DNA of 64,000 nucleotides. Source: Rhodococcoides corynebacterioides (GTDB lineage: Bacteria > Actinomycetota > Actinomycetes > Mycobacteriales > Mycobacteriaceae). The stretch lies in NCBI RefSeq assembly GCF_019834675.1, contig NZ_JABUBU010000009.1:1-64000 (forward strand). The letters are read 5' to 3'. The translations under genes were made by a program, and so were the position numbers. The notes under the pieces were generated by a model. The model ran no database searches and was not told the origin of the DNA. It worked only from the letters and a program-made list of their open reading frames with translations. Positions within the stretch are counted from its first letter, which is position 1; each line of letters opens with the position of its first letter. Positions 1 to 10,603 of the stretch are shown here, one piece after another.

Positions 1-156
1 GAGCAGGCCCAGCAGCGAGCGACCGACCGCGTTCTGGGACCGGGACAGACGCCCGCGATCGACGACATCGACCCCACCGAGGGTCGTCTGCACCGGTTGC
101 GCGGGCGTCTGTCCCGGTCCCAGAACGCGGTCGGTCGCTCGCTGCTGGGCCTGCTC
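1..156. repeat. Perfect 56-bp inverted repeat at the window edge
   Basis: Bases 1-56 are the exact reverse complement of bases 101-156, separated by a 44-base spacer. The right arm lies in well-conserved ftsY coding sequence (N domain), and the left arm begins exactly at the first base. This geometry fits a fold-back artefact at a contig end better than a biological palindrome. Confidence 0.95.
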
Positions 157-990
157 GGCGGCGGCGACCTCGACGAGGATTCGTGGGAGGAGGTCGAGGA
201 CACGCTTCTCGTCGCGGACCTCGGCAGCGCGGCGACCGGCGAGATCGTCGCCACGCTGCGTGAGCAGATGGCCGTGCGGAACGTCCGCAGCGAGAGCGAG
301 GCGCGCGCGCTGCTCCGCGAGGTGCTGATCGATCAGCTCACGCCGTCGTTCGACCGATCCATCCGGGCCCTCCCGCACGGTGACCGTCCGTCGGTGCTCC
401 TGGTCGTCGGCGTCAACGGCACCGGCAAGACCACCACCACCGGCAAGCTCGCCCGCGTCCTGGTGGCCGACGGTCGACGCGTCGTTCTCGGCGCGGCCGA
501 CACCTTCCGCGCCGCGGCGGCCGACCAGCTGCAGACGTGGGCGGAGCGTGTCGGCGCCGACGTGGTCCGCGGCAAGGAAGGGGCGGATCCGGCCGCGGTC
601 GCATTCGACGCGGTCAGCCGTGGCATCGCCGACGGCGTCGACTGCGTGCTCGTCGACACCGCGGGCCGCCTGCACACCAAGACCGGTCTCATGGACGAGC
701 TCGGCAAGGTCAAGCGCGTCATCGAGAAGAAGGCCCCGGTCGACGACGTCCTGCTGGTCCTCGACGCGACCATCGGTCAGAACGGTCTGGCGCAGGCCCG
801 CGTGTTCGCCCAGGTGGTCGACATCACCGGTGTGGTGCTGACCAAGCTGGACGGAACCGCCAAGGGCGGCATCGTCTTTCAGGTGCAGCGCGAGCTCGGT
901 GTACCCGTCAAGCTGGTCGGCCTCGGCGAGGGCGCGGACGACCTGGCGCCCTTCGATCCGGCCGCCTTCGTGGACGCGCTGCTGGGCTGA
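1..990 (+). CDS. ftsY: Signal recognition particle receptor FtsY (5' partial)
   Basis: FtsY is the SRP receptor GTPase that docks ribosome-nascent chain-SRP complexes at the membrane during co-translational insertion. The frame is open at the left window edge, so the N-terminal region is missing. The N domain is seen around bases 100-330, the P-loop G-x-N-G-T-G-K-T-T-T around 409-435, the DTFRAAA motif around 499-520, DTAGR at 655-669 and TKLDG at 841-855. This NG core is shared with Ffh at 5542. The first 56 bases are an exact inverted copy of bases 101-156, so the residues read from them are doubtful; reliable coding begins near base 57. No start codon can be assigned. Confidence 0.93.
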   Translation, partial: EQAQQRATDRVLGPGQTPAIDDIDPTEGRLHRLRGRLSRSQNAVGRSLLGLLGGGDLDEDSWEEVEDTLLVADLGSAATGEIVATLREQMAVRNVRSESEARALLREVLIDQLTPSFDRSIRALPHGDRPSVLLVVGVNGTGKTTTTGKLARVLVADGRRVVLGAADTFRAAAADQLQTWAERVGADVVRGKEGADPAAVAFDAVSRGIADGVDCVLVDTAGRLHTKTGLMDELGKVKRVIEKKAPVDDVLLVLDATIGQNGLAQARVFAQVVDITGVVLTKLDGTAKGGIVFQVQRELGVPVKLVGLGEGADDLAPFDPAAFVDALLG

Positions 991-1023
991 TCCGGCTCGG
1001 GTCCGGCTCGGGTCCGGCTCGGC
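991..1023. repeat. Three tandem 11-bp repeats after ftsY
   Basis: The unit tccggctcggg occurs three times directly after the ftsY stop codon, the last copy one base imperfect. It precedes the amt promoter region. It looks like slippage in non-coding DNA and has no evident function. Confidence 0.7.
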
Positions 1024-1063
1024 ACTCCCGCGCAACACGTTCGCAACATGATCGGGCGCGGCG

Positions 1064-1101
1064 TTCACACGGCCGAAACTCCGTGGTGTCGCCGCCGAAA
1101 C
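1064..1101 (+). promoter_or_regulatory. Probable GlnR box upstream of amt-glnB-glnD
   Basis: Four half-sites lie with exact 6-base spacing: ttcac (1064-1068), gaaac (1075-1079), gtgtc (1086-1090) and gaaac (1097-1101). This matches the actinobacterial GlnR pattern of alternating GTnAC and GAAAC elements separated by six bases; both GAAAC sites are perfect. The box ends 72 bases before the amt start. It implies activation of the ammonium transport operon under nitrogen limitation, which is inference from the motif. Confidence 0.75.
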
Positions 1102-1173
1102 AGCCACTGAGCACTCTTTCCCTCAGGTATTCAGCCACCGTCGGCTGGGCCGAGGTACTAGAGGAGGCTCGAG

Positions 1174-2875
<1,702 letters not shown>

Positions 2876-2895
2876 TCGACCGCACATCACGCTCG

Positions 2896-2942
2896 GACCG
2901 GCCGTGATCCCACTCGACGACGAGGTGGGGTCACGGCCGGTC
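2896..2942 (+). terminator. Hairpin terminator after glnB
   Basis: An 18-bp stem with one mismatch (arms 2896-2913 and 2925-2942, beginning gaccggccgtgatcccac) and an 11-base loop. There is no U tract, as is common in high-GC actinobacteria. It may reduce read-through from amt-glnB into glnD. Confidence 0.65.
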
Positions 2943-2984
2943 TCGTGAGGCGACCGTTCATCAGGCGAAGCGAGAGGACACGAG

Positions 2985-5462
2985 ATGTCGACGGACCGAA
3001 CGGGTGGGACCACCACCGGGGCGACCGACCTGGTGCGAGCGCGGGCCAAGCTCCTCGAGGGGCGGGGCCGCAGCCGCCTCGCCGCGCCGGCGCTGCGCGA
3101 GGCGCTGACCGATCTGTTCGAACTGTGGCTCACCACCACGGCGTCCGAGGTCGGCATCTCGCCGGACAGCGGTTTCGCCGTCCTCGCGGTGGGCGGGCTC
3201 GCGCGCCGCGAGATGCTGCCGTACTCGGACCTCGATCTGGTGCTGCTGCACGACGACATGGACCCCGCGCTGGTCTCCGACGTCGCCGACAAGCTCTGGT
3301 ATCCGTTGTGGGACGCCCACATCGGACTCGACCACAGCGTGCGTACGCCCGGCCAGGCGCTCGACGTGGCGGCGACGGACCTGACGGCCGCGCTCGGCCT
3401 GCTCGACGCTCGGCACGTCGTCGGGGATCGGGAACTGAGCACCGCGGTGATCTCGGGCATCACCCGCCAGTGGCGCACCGGGATTCGCGAACGGTTCCCG
3501 TCGCTCGAGGAGGCGGCCCGCGCGCGGTGGAGCCGCAGCGGCGACATCGCGCACCGTGCCGAACCCGACCTCAAGAGCGGTCGCGGTGGCCTGCGTGACG
3601 TGCAACTGCTCGACGCGCTGTCCCTGGCACAGGTGACCGACGCGATGCCGGGACCGGGCTCGATCGGGACGGACGCGGCGAGTGGCGGTGTGCGCGAAGC
3701 ACATCGGCGCATTCTCGACGTCCGCACGGAACTGCACCGGGTCGCCGGCCGCGGACGTGACCACCTGCGGGCCCAGGACGCCGACGAGATCGCGGCCGCG
3801 CTGCGCCTCGGCGACCGGTTCGATCTGGCCCGCGTGCTCACCGACGCCGCCCGCACCATCGGGTACTCCGTCGACGTCGGGCTTCGCACCGCGGCGAACG
3901 CGCTTCCGCGGCGCGGACTCTCACGGCTGCGACTGGTCACGGTGCGTCGGCCTCTGGACGAGGGCGTCGTGGAACACGCGGGGGAGGTGGTCCTCGCTCG
4001 GGACGCGCGCCCGACCAAGGACCCCGGACTGATCATGCGGGTCGCCGCGGCGGCCGCGGTGACCGGACTGCCCATGTCCGCGTCGACACTGCGTCGATTG
4101 TCCGACAGCGCACCGGAACTGCGTGAGCCGTGGCCGAAGGAAGCGCTGGACGACCTGCTGGTGGTGCTCGGATCGGGTCAGCGGGCCGTCGCGGTGATCG
4201 AAGCGCTCGACCGGACGGGGCTGTGGGGCCGGCTGATGCCGGAATGGGGTGCGGTGCGCGATCTTCCGCCGCGCGACGCCGTCCACACCTGGACCGTCGA
4301 CCGGCACCTGGTCGAGACGGCCGCCGTGGCGTCGGGCCTGACCACCCGGGTGGCCCGCCCGGACCTGCTGGTCCTCGGCGCGCTGCTGCACGACATCGGC
4401 AAGGGCCGGGGCGGCGACCACAGCGTGGTCGGGGCGGACATCGCCGCACAGATCGGTCGCCGTCTCGGGCTGTGGCCGTCGGACCTCGCCGTCGTGGTGG
4501 CGATGGTGCGACACCACCTGCTCCTGCCGGACACGGCGACCCGTCGCGACCTCGACGATCCCGCCACCGTCGCGCGCGTCGTCGACACGCTCGGCGGCGA
4601 CGCCCGGCTGCTCGAACTGCTGCACGCCCTCGCCGAGGCCGATTCGCTCGCCACGGGACCCGGCGTCTGGGGCGAGTGGAAGGCGTCGCTCATCGGGGAC
4701 CTGGTGCACCGCTGCCGGCTGGTGGTGGCGGGGGAGGAGCTGCCCGAGCCCGATCCCGTTGATCCCGAGCTGCTGGGCCGAGCCGACGAGGGCGTCGTGG
4801 TCGACCTGGCCCCGACCGACTCCCCGCACACGTTCGACGTCACCGTCGTCGCCCCCGACCGGCGCGGCCTGCTCTCCAACGCGGCCGGGGTGCTGGCCCT
4901 CGCGTCGCTGCGGGTGCTGTCCGCGTCGGTGACGAGTGCGCAGGGCCACGCGGTGAACCGCTTCGTCGTCACGCCCGCCTTCGGCAGCCCGCCCGAACCG
5001 GGCCTGCTGCGGCAGGAACTCATCCGATCGTTGGACGGCGACCTGCCGTTGCTGGAACGGCTCGACGCCAAGGAGGCCGACGCGCGGTCGGCCGCGACGC
5101 CGGGGCTCCTGCCCGACCCGGCCGACGGGACCCGCGCCGTCGGCGGGATGCCGCTGCACGCCCAGGCGCCGCCGCGCATCCTCTGGTTCGAGGGGGACGA
5201 GCCCGGCCACGCAGTCGTCGAGGTGCGGGCGGAGGATCGTCCGGGGCTGCTGTGCCGGCTGGCCGCGGTCTTCGAGACGCACGGCACCGACGTCCGGTGG
5301 GCCAAGGTGGCCACCCGGGGCACGTCGGTGATCGACGCCTTCGGGGTGGATCTGTCCGCCGCCGGGGAACCCGCGCCGGTCCTGCGCGCCGAGATCGAAC
5401 GGGGGCTGCTCGCCGTCGTTCCCGCCCCCGCTCCGCCCACGGAGGACGACGACCGGCCCTAG
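2985..5462 (+). CDS. glnD: [Protein-PII] nucleotidyltransferase / deuridylylase-type GlnD
   Basis: An 825-residue bifunctional enzyme that adds and removes a nucleotide on PII in response to glutamine; actinobacterial members act as adenylyltransferases. The N-terminal nucleotidyltransferase motif GGLARREMLPYSDLDLV gives the D-x-D pair at residues 82 and 84. An HD hydrolase domain follows with LLHDIGKG near residue 468, then two ACT domains at roughly 606-670 and 742-812 that sense glutamine. It stands 109 bases after glnB, separated by a hairpin, in the order amt-glnB-glnD usual for this group. The ATG at 2985 follows gaggacacgag. Confidence 0.95.
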   Translation: MSTDRTGGTTTGATDLVRARAKLLEGRGRSRLAAPALREALTDLFELWLTTTASEVGISPDSGFAVLAVGGLARREMLPYSDLDLVLLHDDMDPALVSDVADKLWYPLWDAHIGLDHSVRTPGQALDVAATDLTAALGLLDARHVVGDRELSTAVISGITRQWRTGIRERFPSLEEAARARWSRSGDIAHRAEPDLKSGRGGLRDVQLLDALSLAQVTDAMPGPGSIGTDAASGGVREAHRRILDVRTELHRVAGRGRDHLRAQDADEIAAALRLGDRFDLARVLTDAARTIGYSVDVGLRTAANALPRRGLSRLRLVTVRRPLDEGVVEHAGEVVLARDARPTKDPGLIMRVAAAAAVTGLPMSASTLRRLSDSAPELREPWPKEALDDLLVVLGSGQRAVAVIEALDRTGLWGRLMPEWGAVRDLPPRDAVHTWTVDRHLVETAAVASGLTTRVARPDLLVLGALLHDIGKGRGGDHSVVGADIAAQIGRRLGLWPSDLAVVVAMVRHHLLLPDTATRRDLDDPATVARVVDTLGGDARLLELLHALAEADSLATGPGVWGEWKASLIGDLVHRCRLVVAGEELPEPDPVDPELLGRADEGVVVDLAPTDSPHTFDVTVVAPDRRGLLSNAAGVLALASLRVLSASVTSAQGHAVNRFVVTPAFGSPPEPGLLRQELIRSLDGDLPLLERLDAKEADARSAATPGLLPDPADGTRAVGGMPLHAQAPPRILWFEGDEPGHAVVEVRAEDRPGLLCRLAAVFETHGTDVRWAKVATRGTSVIDAFGVDLSAAGEPAPVLRAEIERGLLAVVPAPAPPTEDDDRP

Positions 5463-5541
5463 CACCTGGTCGCCACGGCCGTCGGCGCGGACCGTTAGGC
5501 TGGGCGGGCACGTCGTCCGCGGAAATTCAGGAGCGTCATCG

Positions 5542-7095
5542 GTGTTCGAATCACTGTCCGACAGATTGACCGGAAGCCTCAAGGATCTGCGAGGCAAAGG
5601 TCGGCTGACGGCGTCCGACATCGATGCGGTGTGCCGGGAGATCCGACTGGCCCTGCTCGACGCCGACGTCGCGCTGCCCGTGGTGCGAGCGTTCATCGCT
5701 CGCATCAAGGAGCGCGCGAAGGGTGCGGAGGTCTCGGCCGCGCTGAACCCGGCGCAGCAGGTCGTCAAGATCGTCAACGACGAGCTCGTCGCCATCCTGG
5801 GCGGCGAGACCCGGCGGCTGACGTTCGCGAAGAACCCGCCGACCGTCATCATGCTGGCCGGCCTGCAGGGTTCCGGTAAGACCACCCTGGCGGGCAAGCT
5901 CGCCCGCTGGCTGAAGACGCAGAACCACACGCCCCTGCTGGTGGCGTGCGACCTCCAGCGTCCCGGCGCCGTCTCGCAGCTGCAGATCGTCGGCGAGCGG
6001 GCCGGCGCCGCCGTGTTCGCTCCACACCCCGGCACCTCGATCGGCGGCGGTGCGAACGCGCTCGGCGTGTCCGCGGCCGACCCGGTGGAGGTCGCCCGCG
6101 CCGGTGTCGCCGAGGCCCGCGCCAAGCAGCACGACGTGGTCATCATCGACACCGCGGGTCGCCTGGGCATCGACGCGGAACTGATGGGCCAGGCCGCGGG
6201 CATCCGCGACGCGACCGAGCCGGACGAAGTGCTGTTCGTGCTCGACGCGATGATCGGTCAGGACGCAGTCAGCACCGCGGAGGCGTTCCAGGACGGGGTC
6301 GGCTTCACCGGCGTCGTCCTGACCAAGCTCGACGGCGACGCGCGCGGCGGCGCGGCCCTGTCCGTGCGCGAGGTCACCGGCCGACCGATCATGTTCGCCT
6401 CGACCGGCGAGAAGCTCGAGGACTTCGACGTCTTCCACCCGGACCGCATGGCGAGCCGCATTCTCGGCATGGGTGACCTGCTCAGCCTGATCGAGCAGGC
6501 CGAGACCGTATTCGACGCGAAGCAGGCCGAGGACACCGCGGCGAAGATCGGCTCCGGCCAGCTCACCCTCGAGGACTTCCTCGAGCAGATGATGGCCATC
6601 CGCAAGATGGGCCCGATCGGCAACCTGCTCGGCATGCTGCCCGGCGCCGGTCAGATGAAGGACGCGTTGGCGTCCGTCGACGACAAGCAACTCGACCGCG
6701 TGCAGGCCATCATCCGCGGCATGACGCCGGCCGAGCGTGCGGATCCGAAGATCATCAACGCCTCCCGTCGCCTCCGCATCGCGAACGGCTCGGGCGTCAA
6801 GGTGTCGGACGTGAACCAGCTGGTCGATCGGTTCTTCGAGGCCCGCAAGATGATGGCGTCGATGGCGGGCCGGATGGGCATGCCGGGGGCGCGCAAGCAG
6901 GTCCAGCGGTCGAAGAAGGGCAAGAAGGGCAAGAAGGGTGGCCGCGGTCCGACTCCGCCGAAGGTGCGGGGCGGGTTCCCCGGTGGCCTGCCCGCCGGGA
7001 TGCCCGACCTGTCCTCGATGCCCAAGGGTCTCGACCAGTTGCCGCCGGGACTCGAGGGCCTCGACCTCTCGCAGCTGAAGCTGCCGAAGAAGTAG
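5542..7095 (+). CDS. ffh: Signal recognition particle protein Ffh
   Basis: A 517-residue SRP GTPase that binds 4.5S RNA and signal sequences and pairs with FtsY. The N domain is at residues 1-90, the P-loop G-L-Q-G-S-G-K-T-T near residues 108-116, then DTAGR and TKLDGDARGG. A methionine-rich M domain covers roughly 300-440. The C-terminus carries a lysine run (KKGKKGKKGG) and a Gly/Pro/Leu-rich tail, common in actinobacterial Ffh. The GTG start at 5542 follows aggag (5530-5534). A taggct -10-like element lies at 5496-5501. Confidence 0.96.
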   Translation: MFESLSDRLTGSLKDLRGKGRLTASDIDAVCREIRLALLDADVALPVVRAFIARIKERAKGAEVSAALNPAQQVVKIVNDELVAILGGETRRLTFAKNPPTVIMLAGLQGSGKTTLAGKLARWLKTQNHTPLLVACDLQRPGAVSQLQIVGERAGAAVFAPHPGTSIGGGANALGVSAADPVEVARAGVAEARAKQHDVVIIDTAGRLGIDAELMGQAAGIRDATEPDEVLFVLDAMIGQDAVSTAEAFQDGVGFTGVVLTKLDGDARGGAALSVREVTGRPIMFASTGEKLEDFDVFHPDRMASRILGMGDLLSLIEQAETVFDAKQAEDTAAKIGSGQLTLEDFLEQMMAIRKMGPIGNLLGMLPGAGQMKDALASVDDKQLDRVQAIIRGMTPAERADPKIINASRRLRIANGSGVKVSDVNQLVDRFFEARKMMASMAGRMGMPGARKQVQRSKKGKKGKKGGRGPTPPKVRGGFPGGLPAGMPDLSSMPKGLDQLPPGLEGLDLSQLKLPKK

Positions 7096-7101
7096 TCGGC
7101 C

Positions 7102-8196
7102 GTGCGGATCGGTCCGAACCTGCACCTGCGCGGAGTCCTGCTCGGCGGTGACGAGGAGTCGGCCGAGCCGACCGACGTGTGGGTGCGGGACGGGCTGATC
7201 TCCCTCGACCCCGTTCCCGGCGCCGTCACCGTCGCCGACGGCGGGTGGATCGTGCCCGGTCTGGTCGACGCGCACTGCCACGTCGGCATCCGGTACGGCG
7301 GCGGCCACGAGGACCCACCGGGAACGATCGCGCAGGCCACCCGTGAGCGCGAGGTGGGCGCTCTGCTGCTGCGCGACGCCGGCTCGCCGGTCGACACCCG
7401 CGAGCTCGACGACCACGAGGACCTGCCGCGAATCATCCGGGCGGGCCGGCACATCGCGATGCCGAAGCGCTACATCCCCGGTCTGCCCGTCGACCTCGAG
7501 GACGAGTCGCAGCTGCCGGAGGCGGTGGCCCAGCAGGCCCGCCTGGGGGACGGGTGGGTCAAGCTCGTCGGCGACTGGATCGACCGCGGTGTCGGCGACC
7601 TGGCCCCGCTGTGGAGCGACGACATCCTGCGGCAGGCGATCGACGCGGCGCACCGAGAGGGCGCGCGCGTCACCGCGCACGTCTTCGGCGAGGACGCCCT
7701 GCCCGGGCTGATCGCGGCGGGCATCGACTGCATCGAGCACGGCACCGGGCTGACCGACGACACCATCGCCGCGATGGTCGAGCACGGCACGGCGCTGGTG
7801 CCCACGCTCATCAACATCGAGACGTTCCCGTCGATCGCCGACAGTGCGGGCAAGTACCCCGTCTACGCCCGCCACATGCGCGACCTGCACGCCCGCGTGG
7901 CCGACACCGTCGGACGCGCCCACGACGCCGGAGTGCCGATCTACGCCGGAACCGACGCCGGCGGCGGCATCGAACACGGCCGCGTCGCCGACGAGGTCGC
8001 GGCGCTCGTGGGAGTCGGCATGACGCCGACCGAGGCGCTCGGCGCCGCGAGCTGGGCGGCGCGGCGGTGGCTCGGCCACGCCTCCGTCGAGCACGGCGCC
8101 CCGGCCGATCTGATCGGGTTCGCGGAGGACCCACGGCTCGGTCCCGAGGTGCTCTCCGCTCCCGACGTGGTGGTGCTGCGCGGCCGCGTGTGGTGA
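7102..8196 (+). CDS. Amidohydrolase family protein
   Basis: A 364-residue member of the metal-dependent amidohydrolase superfamily (imidazolonepropionase-like branch). The family signature G-L-V-D-A-H-C-H lies near residues 53-60, a further metal-ligand region H-V-F-G-E-D near 194, and a TDAGGG segment near residue 285. The substrate cannot be inferred. It begins six bases after the ffh stop and is probably co-transcribed with it; from memory the M. tuberculosis counterpart is Rv2915c, also next to ffh. The GTG at 7102 is the only sensible start, without a clear ribosome-binding site beyond upstream purines. Confidence 0.85.
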   Translation: MRIGPNLHLRGVLLGGDEESAEPTDVWVRDGLISLDPVPGAVTVADGGWIVPGLVDAHCHVGIRYGGGHEDPPGTIAQATREREVGALLLRDAGSPVDTRELDDHEDLPRIIRAGRHIAMPKRYIPGLPVDLEDESQLPEAVAQQARLGDGWVKLVGDWIDRGVGDLAPLWSDDILRQAIDAAHREGARVTAHVFGEDALPGLIAAGIDCIEHGTGLTDDTIAAMVEHGTALVPTLINIETFPSIADSAGKYPVYARHMRDLHARVADTVGRAHDAGVPIYAGTDAGGGIEHGRVADEVAALVGVGMTPTEALGAASWAARRWLGHASVEHGAPADLIGFAEDPRLGPEVLSAPDVVVLRGRVW

Positions 8197-8212
8197 CGCC
8201 GGTTCTACTCAG

Positions 8213-8265
8213 TGCTACCGGCCGGAGCGGTAGCTGTCTCGATTGCTACCGACCGGAGCGATAGC
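8213..8265. repeat. Two direct copies of a 22-bp inverted-repeat element
   Basis: tgctaccggccggagcggtagc (8213-8234, read as 20+2 bases) and a near copy at 8244-8265 differ at a few positions. Each copy is itself a short inverted repeat (gctacc...ggtagc; gctacc...gatagc). The second copy overlaps the end of the response regulator gene. The element lies between convergent genes, so it may serve as a terminator; the core ttgctaccga also recurs at 10619 in the regulated intergenic region. Confidence 0.6.
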
Positions 8266-8926
8266 GGCGTTCCGGGCGGCCGGCCCGCCCGTACTGCAGA
8301 CGCACCGTCAGGGCGCCGCTCGCCAGGTAGTGCTCGAGGTAGCGGCGGGCACTGACCCGCGAAATGCCCACGGCCTCGGCGCATTCGGTGGCGGACAGTT
8401 CGGCGGCCGCGGCCACGGCGTCCAACACCAGCCGTCCCGTCTCCGCCGAGAGGCCCTTCGGCAACGGTAGCGGGCGCGCCTCCGGGCGTGGGTCGGCCGC
8501 GGCGCCGCCGAAGAGGGAATCGACCAGATCCTGGTCCGCTGCACCGGATTCGAGCGCTTCGGTCCGCGCGCGGAAGGACTCCAGCTTGTCCCGCAGCTGC
8601 GGATACTCGAAGGGCTTGATGAGGTAGTCCGCCGCACCACCGCTGAGGGCGTCGGCCACGGTGTCGAGTTCCCGTGCGGCCGTGATCATGATGACGCCCA
8701 CCGGGTTCTTCTCGGCGCGGAGACGGCGCAGCACGTCGAGTCCGGACGTGTCCGGCAGATGCACGTCGAGCAGGATGAGATCGGGATCGAGTTGGGCGAC
8801 GGCCGTCAGCGCGGCGGCAGCGGTGTGCGCGACCCCGACGGCGGTGAATCCGTCGGTGTGATCGACGAACCGACGGTGGATGTCGGCGACCATGAAGTCG
8901 TCGTCGACCACGAGAACGGTCGGCAC
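8246..8926 (-). CDS. Response regulator, CitB/DcuR-like
   Basis: A 226-residue DNA-binding response regulator. The receiver domain begins MPTVLVVDDD, with the acidic pocket at residues 8-10, the phosphoacceptor Asp54 in LILLDVHLP and the switch lysine in LIKPF. The C-terminal helix-turn-helix (residues ~160-210, ATECAEAVGISRVSARRYLEHY) is of the CitB/DcuR/DctR type, which senses C4-dicarboxylates or citrate. The GTG start follows gagga. It lies 30 bases after the sensor kinase gene on the same strand. The target is probably the divergent tctCBA operon, by position. Confidence 0.9.
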   Translation of the reverse strand: MPTVLVVDDDFMVADIHRRFVDHTDGFTAVGVAHTAAAALTAVAQLDPDLILLDVHLPDTSGLDVLRRLRAEKNPVGVIMITAARELDTVADALSGGAADYLIKPFEYPQLRDKLESFRARTEALESGAADQDLVDSLFGGAAADPRPEARPLPLPKGLSAETGRLVLDAVAAAAELSATECAEAVGISRVSARRYLEHYLASGALTVRLQYGRAGRPERRYRSGR

Positions 8927-8956
8927 GGGGGGTCCTCTCTTCCCGGGAACGGGGGG

Positions 8957-10603
8957 TCAGCCGAGCGGGATGCGGACGCGGAAGCGGGCGCCACCGGTGT
9001 CGGCGTCGTCGACCACGGCGGTGCCGCCGTGCTGCACGCTGACCAATCTGACCAGGGCGAGCCCGATGCCCCGACCGCCGGGGGTGTCCGGCTTGCTCGT
9101 CACGCCGCGTGAGAACACCACGTCCCGCATCTCCGGCGGCACACCCGGGCCGGAGTCGGTGACCTCGACCAGCAGGTCCGGCCGGTCCTGCAGCCGGACG
9201 ACGATGCGTTCCGCCCCCGAATCGCGCGAGACGTCCAGCGCGTTGTCCACCAGGTTGCCGACCACGGTGATGACGTCGGTGGACAGCGCCGGGTCCAGCG
9301 CGCGCAGGTGCGAGGCGGGGTCGAGGTCGAGCCGCACCCCGACCTCCGCGGCCAGCGACGTCTTGGCGATCAACAGCGCGGCCACGGCCGGGTCGTGGAC
9401 GTGGGCGGTGATGGACTCGCTGATCTCGGCGCGACGGCGAGTGAGGGTGCCCACCAGCGCCGTCACCTCGTCGTAGCTGCCGAGCTGGGCCAGACCGGAG
9501 ATGGTGTGCAGCTGATTGGCGAACTCGTGGGTCTGGGCGCGCAGGGTGTCGGTGACCGACTTGTGCGAGGTCAGCTGGCTCTGCATCGACGCGAGCTCGG
9601 TGCTGTCACGCATGGTGGTGACGGTACCGATGCTCTGTCCGCCCCGCCCGGCGCCGCGGCCGGTCGCGCGGATGGTGGCGCTGCGGCGGTTGACGGCCAG
9701 GACGCGGGTCGCGGTGGTGATCACCAGGTCCTCGACCTCGCCTTGTCCGAGCAACACCGCGGCGAGACCCGGGTCGATGCCGACCTCGTCCACCGGACGG
9801 CCGACGACGCCCGGCTCCACACCGAGCAACGCGACGGCGCTGTCGTTGATCATGGTGATGCGACCGTCGGTGTCGACGGCGATGACGCCCTCACGGATGC
9901 TGTGCAGCAATGCTTCTCGATGATCGGCGAGAGTCGCGATCTCGGCGGTCTCGAGGCCCAGCGTGTGTCGGCGGACGCGGCGGGACAGCAGGACGGACCC
10001 GACCGCGCCCAGGCCGGCGCCGATGCCGAGGTAGATCAGCAACCGAGCGCCGGAGCCGGACAACAGCATCCACGTCGACGGGTAGTTCTCCGACACCGTG
10101 ACCACGGCCAGCACACGACCGTCCGTGTCGAGAACCGGGACGTGCCCCGCGATCGAGGTCCGGCCGTCGACGGTCACGTCGCCGTACCATCCCCGGCCGC
10201 GGACGGCGTCGCTGTCGCCGAGGTCGGCCACACCGCGGACGCGGGTGGGATCGGTGGACACCAGGACCCGACCGTCGGGGGCGACGATCTCGGCCACCGT
10301 CGCCCCGGAGAGAGCGGCGGCGCGGTCGACGTCCGGCGCGAGCACCTGTTCGACCAGGGGAGCGTCGAGTTGCTCGCGCACGATCGGGGTCGAGGCGAGC
10401 GACTCGGCGACGGACAGCATCCGACCGCCCTGCAGGTCACGGAACTCCCGGGTGGACTGGTGGACCGACACGGCCGCGACGGCGCCGAGCACGACGGCCA
10501 CGACGGCCAGCTGCAGGATCAGCACCTGGCCGGCCAGGGTGCGACGGCGACGGCGCAGCCGAACGCGGGCAGGCCGCACGACGCGACGGGATGGCGACCA
10601 CAA
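8957..10603 (-). CDS. Sensor histidine kinase, CitA/DcuS-like
   Basis: A 548-residue membrane kinase. An arginine-rich N-terminus precedes TM1 (~25-45), an extracytoplasmic PASp/Cache-type sensor domain (~46-175) and TM2 (~180-205). A cytoplasmic PAS domain follows (~225-330). The phosphoacceptor is His359 in RAQTHEFANQLHTISG, the SpoOB-like box of the CitA/DcuS group, and an HATPase domain ends the protein (N box NLVDNALDV, G box RGIGLALVR). These kinases detect di- or tricarboxylates outside the cell. The start at 10603 is a TTG; GTG at 10579 is an alternative and neither has a strong ribosome-binding site. Confidence 0.9.
   Translation of the reverse strand: MWSPSRRVVRPARVRLRRRRRTLAGQVLILQLAVVAVVLGAVAAVSVHQSTREFRDLQGGRMLSVAESLASTPIVREQLDAPLVEQVLAPDVDRAAALSGATVAEIVAPDGRVLVSTDPTRVRGVADLGDSDAVRGRGWYGDVTVDGRTSIAGHVPVLDTDGRVLAVVTVSENYPSTWMLLSGSGARLLIYLGIGAGLGAVGSVLLSRRVRRHTLGLETAEIATLADHREALLHSIREGVIAVDTDGRITMINDSAVALLGVEPGVVGRPVDEVGIDPGLAAVLLGQGEVEDLVITTATRVLAVNRRSATIRATGRGAGRGGQSIGTVTTMRDSTELASMQSQLTSHKSVTDTLRAQTHEFANQLHTISGLAQLGSYDEVTALVGTLTRRRAEISESITAHVHDPAVAALLIAKTSLAAEVGVRLDLDPASHLRALDPALSTDVITVVGNLVDNALDVSRDSGAERIVVRLQDRPDLLVEVTDSGPGVPPEMRDVVFSRGVTSKPDTPGGRGIGLALVRLVSVQHGGTAVVDDADTGGARFRVRIPLG

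Noticed and set aside
1..156. Terminal inverted repeats of a mobile element
   Set aside because: The arms lie within ftsY coding sequence with only 44 bases between them and no transposase; a fold-back artefact explains them better.
5551..8094. An 847-codon open frame on the minus strand opposite ffh and the amidohydrolase gene
   Set aside because: It has no recognisable domain, is rich in Arg/Gly/Asp-type shadow composition, and lies opposite two well-conserved genes. High GC content removes stop codons from such frames.
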